Source: CAYTRS01 sp964440305 (lineage in GTDB: Bacteria > Patescibacteriota > Minisyncoccia > Moranbacterales > JAKLHP01). From it: a stretch of DNA of 45,620 nt. Each line of letters begins with the position of its first letter. Position 1 is the stretch's first letter. The stretch covers positions 1-45,620 of the forward strand of contig CAYTRS010000004.1 in NCBI GenBank assembly GCA_964440305.1, written 5' to 3'. This document shows, piece by piece, positions 15,360 through 22,309 of this stretch. The position numbers were made by a program, and so were the translations under genes. The notes below the pieces were generated by a model. That model was not told the DNA's origin and searched no databases. It saw nothing but the letters and a program-made list of their open reading frames with translations.

Positions 15360-15542
15360 ATGTTTGATAAATTAATAAAATTTTTAAAAGAGGCTAAGAT
15401 TGAAATTGGAAAAGCTAACTGGCCGACCAAGAAGCAAACTATCAATTATACTCTGATAGTAATCGGTTTAAGTTTGGCAGTGGCTTTGTTTCTGGGGGCG
15501 TTAGACTGGATTTTCGGGCAGATTTTAAAAAGTGTTATTTAA
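15360..15542 (+). CDS. secE: Preprotein translocase subunit SecE
   Basis: The small essential subunit clamps SecY in the Sec translocon. The 60-residue protein has the typical amphipathic segment (FLKEAKIEIGKANWPTKKQT, with the conserved W-P-T/S motif) and one transmembrane helix (about residues 31-52). The ATG at 15360 is chosen because SecE of this short type starts right before the amphipathic helix; an in-frame ATG at 15339 lies at the end of a leader stem-loop and would add seven residues. It is the first gene of secE-nusG-rplK-rplA, the standard bacterial order. Confidence 0.93.
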   Translation: MFDKLIKFLKEAKIEIGKANWPTKKQTINYTLIVIGLSLAVALFLGALDWIFGQILKSVI

Positions 15543-15601
15543 GATAAAATGGCTATCCCGCACCAATTCCAAAAAAAGATAGATAACTTCTAAAGTTTCT
15601 A

Positions 15602-15730
15602 CCTCGGAATCGCCTCGCCTCGCTGGCGAAGCGGGCTGCGGCTTAGCTTTTTTCAAATAGTAAATTTTAACAGCGAATTGTGCGGGGATGCTCATTTTTG
15701 CAGCTACTCGCTCCGCTCGCAGGCAAAAAT
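15602..15730. other. GC-rich spacer with hairpins between secE and nusG
   Basis: The spacer holds a CGCT/AGCG-centred hairpin around 15617-15635 with a downstream TTTTTT (15650-15655), and an 8-bp stem ATTTTTGC/GCAAAAAT (15694-15701/15723-15730). The right arm of the latter includes the first two bases of the nusG start codon. The first could partly terminate, the second could hide the start codon; both are inferences. No ORF with a start signal is seen. Confidence 0.4.
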
Positions 15731-16274
15731 GGCAAAACAAACTCAACATCATGGGAGATCCTGGTATGTCCTGCATACCTATTCCGGATATGAAGACAAT
15801 GTTTCCAGGAACTTGCGCCAGCGCATAGAATCTATGGATATGCAGGATTTCATTTTTGACATCATGGTGCCAAAGGAAAAAAAGATAAAGATCAAGAACG
15901 GAAAGAGAACGGTTATTGAAGAAAGGATTTATCCGGGATATGTCTTGGTTGAGATGGTTGTAACAGACGCCTCTTGGTATGTAGTTCGAAACACCCCCAA
16001 TGTTACCGGATTCATCGGACTCGGAACCACTCCGACTCCGGTTGATCCGAAAGAAATAGAGCTTCTCAAAAAAAGGATGGGAATGGCGGAGCCGAAATTT
16101 AAGATAGAAGTGAAAGAAGGAGATGCGGTGAAAATCACCGACGGTCCGTTTAAGGATTTTGACGGAAAAATCCAAGAAGTTAATGAGGAAAAAGGCAAAG
16201 TTAAAGTGCTAGTTTCAATTTTCGGACGCGAGACTCCGGTGGAACTGGACTTCCTGCAGGTTAAGAAAACATAA
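15729..16274 (+). CDS. nusG: Transcription elongation/termination factor NusG
   Basis: NusG binds RNA polymerase through its N-terminal NGN domain and contacts Rho or the ribosome through a C-terminal KOW domain. The 181-aa protein starts MAKQTQHHGRSWYVLHTYSGYE, the classic NusG beginning, which decides the ATG at 15729. The NGN domain includes RIYPGYVLVEM and WYVVRNTPNVTGFIG; the KOW segment is GDAVKITDGPFKDFDGKI. A hairpin could cover the start codon. It precedes rplK after a 95-bp spacer filled with ATTCGCAGATTCG-type words. Confidence 0.97.
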   Translation: MAKQTQHHGRSWYVLHTYSGYEDNVSRNLRQRIESMDMQDFIFDIMVPKEKKIKIKNGKRTVIEERIYPGYVLVEMVVTDASWYVVRNTPNVTGFIGLGTTPTPVDPKEIELLKKRMGMAEPKFKIEVKEGDAVKITDGPFKDFDGKIQEVNEEKGKVKVLVSIFGRETPVELDFLQVKKT

Positions 16275-16360
16275 TCCCGATTCGAATCAACGAAAATATA
16301 CAAATCAACGAATAGTAAATTTTTATTCGCAGATTCGGATGATTCGCAGGTTCGCATCGG
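16275..16360. repeat. Word-like repeat between nusG and rplK
   Basis: The spacer contains GATTCGAATCAACGAA, AAATCAACGAATAG and then the reverse-oriented TTCGCAGATTCGGATGATTCGCAGG. The words occur in both orientations and can form imperfect hairpins. No coding potential is seen. Confidence 0.55.
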
Positions 16361-16369
16361 TTTACAAAA

Positions 16370-16795
16370 ATGGCAAAGAAAATTAAGACTATAGTGAAAC
16401 TTCAAATTCCCGGCGGAAAGGCTAATCCGGCTCCTCCGGTCGGGCCAGCGCTGGGACAGCACGGACTCAATATTCAGGATTTCTGCACGCGTTTCAATGA
16501 GGCGACAAAAGAAAAAAATGGCGATATTGTTCCAGTTGAGATAACAATCTATGAAGACAGAACCTTTGATTTTATAATGAAAGTTTCCCCTGCGGCGGAA
16601 CTGATCAAAAAGGCTGCAAAAGTAGAAAAAGGGTCAGATAATCCACTCAAAAACAAGGTTGGAAAAATCAGCAAAGAACAGCTTCGTCAAATCGCGGAAG
16701 CTAAAATGGAAGATTTGAACGCAAATGATGTTGAAGCGGCAATGAAAATTGTTGGAGGAACGGCAAGAAGCATGGGAATAAAAATAGAATCTTGA
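16370..16795 (+). CDS. rplK: 50S ribosomal protein L11
   Basis: L11 forms the GTPase-associated centre of the large subunit with 23S rRNA. At 141 aa it has the exact family length. The N-terminal domain shows IVKLQIPGGKANPAPPVGPA and LGQHGLNIQDFC. The C-terminal rRNA-binding domain shows the KKAAKVEKGSDNPLKNKVG region and ends in MKIVGGTARSMGI. It follows nusG and precedes rplA as in most bacteria. The stop is TGA, confirming standard decoding. Confidence 0.98.
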   Translation: MAKKIKTIVKLQIPGGKANPAPPVGPALGQHGLNIQDFCTRFNEATKEKNGDIVPVEITIYEDRTFDFIMKVSPAAELIKKAAKVEKGSDNPLKNKVGKISKEQLRQIAEAKMEDLNANDVEAAMKIVGGTARSMGIKIES

Positions 16796-16880
16796 ATTTA
16801 GCACTTAGAATCTAGAATATCTATTCTTAATTCTATATTCCCATTCCAAATTCAAAATACCAGATTCTAAATTCTAATTG
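16796..16880. repeat. Word-like repeat between rplK and the rplA leader
   Basis: TTAGAATCTAGAATATC words are followed by reverse-oriented ATTCTAAATTCTAATTG words. The same vocabulary (AATTTAGAATCCAGTATTTTGAA) recurs at 44697-44796 upstream of rpmI. Confidence 0.55.
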
Positions 16881-16886
16881 TTAACC

Positions 16887-16926
16887 CGTGGGAGGATCGG
16901 CACTAAGCCGGTTCGTTATTACCACG
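16887..16926 (+). promoter_or_regulatory. L1-binding-type mRNA hairpin before rplA
   Basis: CGTGG (16887-16891) pairs with CCACG (16922-16926), and the inner stem CGGC/GCCG (16898-16901/16907-16910) closes a five-base loop, separated by an asymmetric internal loop carrying GAGGAT. This two-helix shape resembles the ribosomal protein L1 site on 23S rRNA and the L1 autoregulatory leaders found before rplA in many bacteria. It lies only eight bases before the ATG, so bound L1 would block translation. Confidence 0.6.
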
Positions 16927-16934
16927 ACAAAACT

Positions 16935-17612
16935 ATGAAACATGGAAAAAAATACAGAGCGGTTTTGGAAAAAATAGATCCAAAAAAAGCTTATACGGCG
17001 GAAGAAGCCGTAAAGTTGGTCAAGGAAGGAAAATTTGCAAAATTTGACGAGTCGGTTGAAGTACACCTGAAACTTAATATTGATTCGAAAAAAGGCGATG
17101 AGCAGACCAGAGGGGCGGTAGTTCTTCCTCATGGAACTGGAAAAACCAAAAAAATCTCCGTTATCACTTCGACAAAAACGAAAGAAGCAAAGGATGCCGG
17201 TGCTGACATTGTTTCCGGAGAGGAAATGATTGAAAAAATAAGCGCAGGCAAGATGGAAAGCTTTGATATTTTAGTTGCCACTCCTGAAATGATGCCGAAA
17301 TTGGCAAGAGTCGCCAAAATTCTTGGGCCGAGAGGCTTGATGCCCAGTCCGAAAACAGAAACGGTGACTGACAAAATCAAGGAAACAGTAGAAATGCTCA
17401 AAAAAGGAAAAATAAACTTCAAGAATGACAATACTGGAAATATCCATCAGGTTATCGGAAAAGTTTCTTTTGAAGGAGAAAAAATCGCGGAAAATCTTAA
17501 GTCTTTTTTGGAAGCCGTCCAAAAGGCAAAACCCCAGGCAGTTAAAGGGAAATTCATTGCTTCAATTTCAATTTGTTCTACCATGGGACCTGGAATAAAA
17601 ATTAGTATGTAG
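16935..17612 (+). CDS. rplA: 50S ribosomal protein L1
   Basis: L1 forms the mobile L1 stalk and often represses its own mRNA. The ATG at 16935 (MKHGKKYRAVLEKIDPKKAY) gives 225 aa, the usual length; a longer frame from 16878 runs through the regulatory hairpin and is rejected. The signature segment LGPRGLMPSPKTETVTD and the GKINFKNDNTGNIHQVIGKVSF motif are present. The gene ends the secE-nusG-rplK-rplA operon and is followed by a terminator, so rplJ-rplL are not adjacent here. Presence of L1 argues against the Parcubacteria subgroup reported to lack it. Confidence 0.98.
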   Translation: MKHGKKYRAVLEKIDPKKAYTAEEAVKLVKEGKFAKFDESVEVHLKLNIDSKKGDEQTRGAVVLPHGTGKTKKISVITSTKTKEAKDAGADIVSGEEMIEKISAGKMESFDILVATPEMMPKLARVAKILGPRGLMPSPKTETVTDKIKETVEMLKKGKINFKNDNTGNIHQVIGKVSFEGEKIAENLKSFLEAVQKAKPQAVKGKFIASISICSTMGPGIKISM

Positions 17613-17631
17613 TAGTTGGTATTTTATGTTC

Positions 17632-17669
17632 AGAGGCTAAGTCACCATGTAGGGACTCAGCCTCTTTTT
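17632..17669 (+). terminator. Intrinsic terminator of the rplK-rplA transcript
   Basis: The AGAGGCT/AGCCTCT stem, extended by AGTC/GACT with one mismatch, has a loop of about 10 nt and is followed by TTTTT. Confidence 0.85.
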
Positions 17670-17772
17670 AAACCATATTCCATGCTCTATGTTTCATGGC
17701 TTTTGACTTCTGAAATTAAAAATAATACAATTAAAAGGCAATTAATTCGTGCGAAGGAAGGGGATAAATAGC

Positions 17773-18318
17773 ATGAAAAGAGTTTCCAAGGACCAATATT
17801 ACATGAATATAGCAAGAGAGGTGGCTTCTCGTTCAACTTGTTTTCGCGCTCGCCACGGATCCATAATTGTCAAAGACGATCAGATTATTTCAACGGGATA
17901 TGTTGGAGCTCCGAGAAAAACAAAGGATTGTTTTGAAAGAAAGAATTGTTTGAGGAGGGAAATGAATATTCCTTCGGGACAGAGATATGAGCTTTGTCGC
18001 AGTGTTCATAGCGAACAAAATTCCATAATCAACTCTGCCAGATCTGGAGCCAATCTTTTGGATGCCAGAATGTATCTTTACTCGGAAAAAATAGGAGATG
18101 ACAATAAGGCGTCTATTATAGACGCATATCCCTGTTTTATTTGTAAAAAAATGATAGTCAATTCTGGAATAAGGGAAGTTGTTTGTAATCAAAAAAACGG
18201 AACAATAAAGATTTATAAAGTAAAAAATTGGGTTAGTGATTGGCAGAAAAAAGATTTGATTGATGATATGGAACAATACGGAGTAAAGACAGTGAAAAAG
18301 AAGCTCCGCAAACGTTAG
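17773..18318 (+). CDS. Deoxycytidylate (dCMP) deaminase family protein
   Basis: dCMP deaminase makes dUMP, the substrate of thymidylate synthase. Zinc-site residues are seen: His and Glu in VHSEQNSI and two Cys in PCFICKKM, the standard deaminase layout; an extra cysteine-containing segment (DCFERKNCLRRE) is typical of the dCMP branch. ATG 17773 is preferred because GAAGGAAGGGG lies at good distance upstream; a GTG at 17749 would add eight residues. At 181 aa it has normal size. It opens a cluster with a nucleotide-kinase-like gene, a ThyX-like gene and tmk, which supports a role in dTMP supply. ComE-type proteins are similar but the context favours dCMP. Confidence 0.85.
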   Translation: MKRVSKDQYYMNIAREVASRSTCFRARHGSIIVKDDQIISTGYVGAPRKTKDCFERKNCLRREMNIPSGQRYELCRSVHSEQNSIINSARSGANLLDARMYLYSEKIGDDNKASIIDAYPCFICKKMIVNSGIREVVCNQKNGTIKIYKVKNWVSDWQKKDLIDDMEQYGVKTVKKKLRKR

Positions 18319-18395
18319 TTCGTGTTATTTTTGTTATTTTTTGGCATAGCGGAATTCGTCGAAGAGGCGGATAAAAATTAAAAAATCAGTCCTTT

Positions 18396-18950
18396 ATGGA
18401 AAAAATCATTCTCGGTTTTACGGGGGAAATGGCAAGCGGAAAAGGAACAGCGGCAAAGCATCTGGTGGAAAAATACGAGGCAAGCTCCTACACTTTTTCC
18501 ACAATGCTTCGGGATATTCTCAATAGATTATATTTGGAACAAAGCAGGGAGAATTTGCAAATGCTTTCTACTATTCTTCGCAAGAATTTCAGCGAGGACG
18601 TTATGGCGAATGCGATTCTTAATGATGTTGAAATTGATAAAAATTATATTATAGCAATAGACGGAATAAGAAGAATGGAAGACATCAAGCATCTTCGGGA
18701 ACTGCCGCATTTCAAACTGGTTTATGTTGAAACAGATGTTGAAAAAAGATATGAAAGGATAACGAAGAGATCGCAAAATTCGGACGACCAGAATAAAACC
18801 TTTGATGAATTTAAAATAGAGCAGGCGCAAGAAGCGGAATCACAAATAAAGGCGCTCAAAGAATATTCTGATTTCGTAGTTGAAAACAATGACACTAAAG
18901 AAGAATTGTATTCTAAAATTGACAAAATAATTAGCCAATTAAAAAAATAA
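18396..18950 (+). CDS. P-loop kinase (dephospho-CoA kinase/nucleoside monophosphate kinase-like)
   Basis: A 184-aa protein with a Walker A motif GEMASGKGT (residues ~10-18), an AIDGIRRMEDI segment like the second conserved region of CoaE/UPF0200-type kinases, and a lid-like arginine-rich stretch (ERITKRSQNSDD). It is not a full match to CoaE as I know it, and its position between dCMP deaminase and the ThyX-like gene suggests a (deoxy)nucleotide kinase role; this is inference. It ends eight bases before the next start, so is co-transcribed with it. Confidence 0.6.
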   Translation: MEKIILGFTGEMASGKGTAAKHLVEKYEASSYTFSTMLRDILNRLYLEQSRENLQMLSTILRKNFSEDVMANAILNDVEIDKNYIIAIDGIRRMEDIKHLRELPHFKLVYVETDVEKRYERITKRSQNSDDQNKTFDEFKIEQAQEAESQIKALKEYSDFVVENNDTKEELYSKIDKIISQLKK

Positions 18951-18957
18951 TAAAACC

Positions 18958-20253
18958 ATGGCTAGAATATTCATTTACGACGAGTTTAGTCCGCAGGATA
19001 ACGCGATGCTCCAAGCTCTTTATTCAAGGTCTGCCGAAAGCGTTGAAAAGCATGTTGATAAAGTAAGGCAGACCGGTTCCGGAAAATTCATGGAAAAGTT
19101 CTATGTCGGATACGGGCACTCTTCGATTGCCGACTGCGGAAGCACCACTATTTTTATGGAGGGATTGAGTATTTTGGCGGACAAAGCAATTCAGGACTGG
19201 CCGCTCTATTCCGGTCAGGAGACAAGCACTCGATATATCGATATGTCAAAGCAGCCGATAGTTGATCCTGTCAGAAGCAAAGAGTCCAAAAAAATTCTTA
19301 GCCGCTGGATGGATTTCTATGTTTCCAATCAGGAAAAAGTCTGTGCGCACATAAAAGCAAAATATCCCAAAAAACCCGGGGAAGACGAAGCGGTTTATGA
19401 AAAAGCGGCAAAAGCCCGATCTTTTGATATTATGCGGGGATTTCTTCCGGCTGGAATCACGACTCAACTAAGCTGGCACACCAATCTGCGCCAAGCGTGG
19501 GACAAGCTTGCCCTTTTGGAGCACAATCCTGTTTCGGAAATAAGAACTTTGGCGAAAAGCATATTGAAAATGCTTAAGGAAAAATATCCCCAGAGCTTCA
19601 GCCATGTTTCTGCCAAAAATCAGAATGAATATCTCAATTATCTGGGAAAGAAATATTTTTACTATAATGCCAAAAAGCCGAAAGGCGGATTTTTTTTCAG
19701 AACAAATATTGAAGGCGAGGAACTTTCAAAATATAAAGACATCATCAAATCAAGACCGCAAAGGACTGGACTTCCCCATTTTCTTGCCGAACTCGGGAAT
19801 AATGTTTTTGACTTCCTTTTGGATTTCGGCTCTTTCCGCGACATCCAAAGGCACAGGAACGGAGTTTGTCGGATGCCGCTTCTTACCACGAAGCTCGGCT
19901 TTAATAAATGGTATCTGGACCAATTGCCGAAAGATTTAAAAATAGAGGCATCCAGGCTTATTAAGGATCAGACGAAACTCATTAAAAAATTAAAAACCAG
20001 CCATGAAATAAGGCAGTATTATATTGCCTTAGGATTCAATGTATCCTGTCGGGTTTCTTATGGCCTTCCGGCAACTGTTTATGTCGTGGAATTGCGTTCG
20101 GGAAAAGCGGTGCATCCGACACTCAGGAAAATTGCCCACAAAATGAAAGATTCTCTCATCGCGAAATTTCCAAAACTTATCCTCCATTGTGATATGGATC
20201 CCGATGACTGGGATGTGCGGAGGGGACTTCAGGATATAAAAGAGATAAAATAA
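18958..20253 (+). CDS. thyX: Tandem ThyX-like flavin-dependent thymidylate synthase
   Basis: ThyX converts dUMP to dTMP with methylene-folate and FAD; ordinary ThyX is about 220-250 aa and acts as a tetramer. This protein is 431 aa and looks like two ThyX-type domains in one chain. The N-terminal half has GHSSI (53-57) and a motif SGQETSTRY (85-93) that aligns without gaps to the second part of the ThyX signature RHRxxSxNxxSxR, but its RHR is replaced. The C-terminal half keeps RHR (298-300) in FRDIQRHRNGV but has lost the serines and the last arginine. The halves thus carry complementary parts. It overlaps nothing, starts 8 bp after the kinase, and its stop is one base before tmk. Family assignment is good; catalytic activity is inferred. 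Confidence 0.75.
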   Translation: MARIFIYDEFSPQDNAMLQALYSRSAESVEKHVDKVRQTGSGKFMEKFYVGYGHSSIADCGSTTIFMEGLSILADKAIQDWPLYSGQETSTRYIDMSKQPIVDPVRSKESKKILSRWMDFYVSNQEKVCAHIKAKYPKKPGEDEAVYEKAAKARSFDIMRGFLPAGITTQLSWHTNLRQAWDKLALLEHNPVSEIRTLAKSILKMLKEKYPQSFSHVSAKNQNEYLNYLGKKYFYYNAKKPKGGFFFRTNIEGEELSKYKDIIKSRPQRTGLPHFLAELGNNVFDFLLDFGSFRDIQRHRNGVCRMPLLTTKLGFNKWYLDQLPKDLKIEASRLIKDQTKLIKKLKTSHEIRQYYIALGFNVSCRVSYGLPATVYVVELRSGKAVHPTLRKIAHKMKDSLIAKFPKLILHCDMDPDDWDVRRGLQDIKEIK

Positions 20254-20254
20254 T

Positions 20255-20893
20255 ATGAAAAAAGGAAAATTCATCGTTTTGGAAGGAGGGGAAGGAAGCG
20301 GAAAGGGAACTATTCTGGATTTTCTCAAGGAAAAACTCAAAGGAAGAAGCAATGTTATTTTTACGAGAGAGCCGGGAGGAACGGAATACGGCGAAAGGAT
20401 AAGAGAGGCTCTTCTTTCCAAGGAGTTTGCCGGAAAAATATCCGTGCTTTCGGAACTTTTCACTTTCTGTACGACAAGGGCTAACCACTGCGATCTTCTG
20501 ATACGCCCAGCGCTAAAACGGGGAAAAATTGTCATTTCCGACCGCTTTGATCAATCCACAATTGCCTACCAGATTTTCGGCAGGAAGCGCTGGAAGTTTG
20601 AAAAAATTTTTCGGGAGCTAAATTCCATTGCCAAGGGAAAAGGGATTTCTTCCGAAATTAAGCCAGATCTGGTTGTTTTTTTGGATGTAAGCCCTGAAAT
20701 AGGTCTCAAAAGGGCCAATGCAAGAAAGGAAAAAAATACCCGCTTTGACGATGAAGCACTCGCTTTTCACAAAAGAGTGCGAACCGGATATCTCAAGCAA
20801 TCGAGCATGCAAAACTGGATTAGAATCAATGCCAATAATCCGATAGAAAGGGTAAGGGAGGATATTTGGAAAAAGGTAAAAAAAATTATTTAA
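20255..20893 (+). CDS. tmk: Thymidylate kinase
   Basis: It phosphorylates dTMP to dTDP. The 212-aa protein has the P-loop EGGEGSGKGT (residues 9-18), the DRF motif in SDRFDQSTIAYQ, and the arginine of TREPGGT that contacts phosphate. The lid region, KEKNTRFDDE, is short. The ATG follows the ThyX-like stop by one base (translational coupling likely). Its neighbour order deaminase-kinase-ThyX-Tmk makes this a complete dCMP to dTDP route. An intrinsic terminator follows at 20916. Confidence 0.95.
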   Translation: MKKGKFIVLEGGEGSGKGTILDFLKEKLKGRSNVIFTREPGGTEYGERIREALLSKEFAGKISVLSELFTFCTTRANHCDLLIRPALKRGKIVISDRFDQSTIAYQIFGRKRWKFEKIFRELNSIAKGKGISSEIKPDLVVFLDVSPEIGLKRANARKEKNTRFDDEALAFHKRVRTGYLKQSSMQNWIRINANNPIERVREDIWKKVKKII

Positions 20894-20915
20894 TAATATT
20901 TTTGCACAGGTCGGT

Positions 20916-20942
20916 TCCGACATGGTGTCGGAGCTTTTTTGT
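20916..20942 (+). terminator. Intrinsic terminator after tmk
   Basis: A perfect 7-bp stem TCCGACA/TGTCGGA with loop TGG is followed by GAGC-free T run TTTTTT. Two overlapping TATAAT hexamers at 20950-20962 just downstream suggest a promoter for the next operon, but no good -35 is seen. Confidence 0.8.
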
Positions 20943-20986
20943 TTTTCGCTATAATGTATAATGGAATTAAGGATAAAAAAATATTA

Positions 20987-22306
20987 ATGTTAGAGCCAAT
21001 CATTAAAACTGAACACTTAAGGGTAATTTATAATCAGGGGAAATCGAACGAAGTAAGAACGCTGGAAGATATAAGCATGGATATTTTTCCCCAAGAATAT
21101 GTGATTATCCACGGACCTTCCGGATGCGGCAAGTCAACTCTTCTTTATTCCATTGCCGGACTGCAGATGCCCACCTACGGGAATGTTTTAATACAAAAAA
21201 AAAGCGTGGCAAAAATGAGCGGAGAAGAAATGGTTGATCTTCATCGCAATAAAATCGGAATGATTTTCCAGTCATTTTTTCTAGTTCCCTCTCTTACTGT
21301 GATTGATAATGTCTGCCTTCCGAGAGTTTTCAGGGGCGAAGGGGAGAAAAAGCGCAGGGAAGAAGGATTTCGCCTGCTTCACCGCTTTGGTATAGTGGAG
21401 CAGGCTTTTAAGTTTCCCAATCAGCTTTCCGGAGGCCAGAAACAACGGGTTGCAATTGCCAGATCCCTTGTCAATAATCCGCAGATAATTCTGGCGGACG
21501 AACCGGTGGGAAACTTGGACAGCGAATCTGCCCAAAATGTGCTGGATATTCTCAAAGAACTCAACGGAATGGACAAAAAAACAGTTATAATGGTGACGCA
21601 CAATCTGGAGCATCTGCACTATGCCGATAGGACCATTTCAATGAGAGACGGAAAAGTCATTGAGGAAAAGGTAAATATTGAAAAAAGACCGGAAAATTAC
21701 ATTGAGGAAATAAAAAAACGTACTTGGATTGGCGATGAGCCCATTCCCGAAGAACTCCGGGTGCTTATGAGAACATTTAAAGGGCTCAGTGCTTCACAGG
21801 TAGGAGTGCTTCTTATTCCCTTTAAGTCCAAGCAGATAATGTCTCATATCCTTTCCAATCTTACCGAAGAACAACTCAATGTGGCGGAAGGATTAGTCAA
21901 AGAGGTCCTTTTTCGCAATATCGACCTCAATGCCCTGGAAAAAAGGCTGGATGTAAAGTTTGAAAAAGGAGGAGCGAATTGGAATAAGAAAAAAGCGCGG
22001 TCTTTTGTTACGAGACTCAATGAAATTATGGAGCAAGCGGGGATTTTAACTAAGGATCCGGAAAAGGCGGTTATTTCCATTCCTGAACACATAATCAGCC
22101 GCTATAAGCTTAAGCTAAGCGAATCGATGAAATTAAGAATGCGGTCTTTTATAAAGCTTAGGCTGGAAAACAAGATTGATATTATGGGACTAATAAGCAA
22201 GCTGGATGCTCCGGAAGGAAAAGAAGGCCTCGGGCTGAATAAAATTACGGCGGAAAAAATTTCCCGGGAAATTGAAATAATAATGCTTATAAAATATTCA
22301 GGCTAA
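20987..22306 (+). CDS. ABC transporter ATPase, MacB/LolD type, with a long C-terminal extension
   Basis: The first ~235 residues are a complete ABC ATPase: Walker A GPSGCGKST, Q-loop MIFQSFF, signature LSGGQKQR, Walker B ILADEP, and the H-loop in VTHNLEH. They most resemble the MacB/LolD class that works with FtsX-like permeases. A further ~200 residues follow that I do not recognise: helical, charged, with no membrane segment, probably a cytoplasmic regulatory or dimerising domain. ATG 20987 is chosen because the conserved start (IIKTEHLRVIY) follows closely; an ATG at 20954 would add eleven residues. It lies 3 bp before the permease gene, so the two form one exporter or mechanotransducing complex. 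The substrate is unknown. Confidence 0.85.
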   Translation: MLEPIIKTEHLRVIYNQGKSNEVRTLEDISMDIFPQEYVIIHGPSGCGKSTLLYSIAGLQMPTYGNVLIQKKSVAKMSGEEMVDLHRNKIGMIFQSFFLVPSLTVIDNVCLPRVFRGEGEKKRREEGFRLLHRFGIVEQAFKFPNQLSGGQKQRVAIARSLVNNPQIILADEPVGNLDSESAQNVLDILKELNGMDKKTVIMVTHNLEHLHYADRTISMRDGKVIEEKVNIEKRPENYIEEIKKRTWIGDEPIPEELRVLMRTFKGLSASQVGVLLIPFKSKQIMSHILSNLTEEQLNVAEGLVKEVLFRNIDLNALEKRLDVKFEKGGANWNKKKARSFVTRLNEIMEQAGILTKDPEKAVISIPEHIISRYKLKLSESMKLRMRSFIKLRLENKIDIMGLISKLDAPEGKEGLGLNKITAEKISREIEIIMLIKYSG

Positions 22307-22309
22307 ATT

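Noticed and set aside
15678..15728. Upstream extension of nusG
   Set aside because: The extension crosses a hairpin and does not resemble any NusG N terminus; MAKQ... at 15729 is the normal start.
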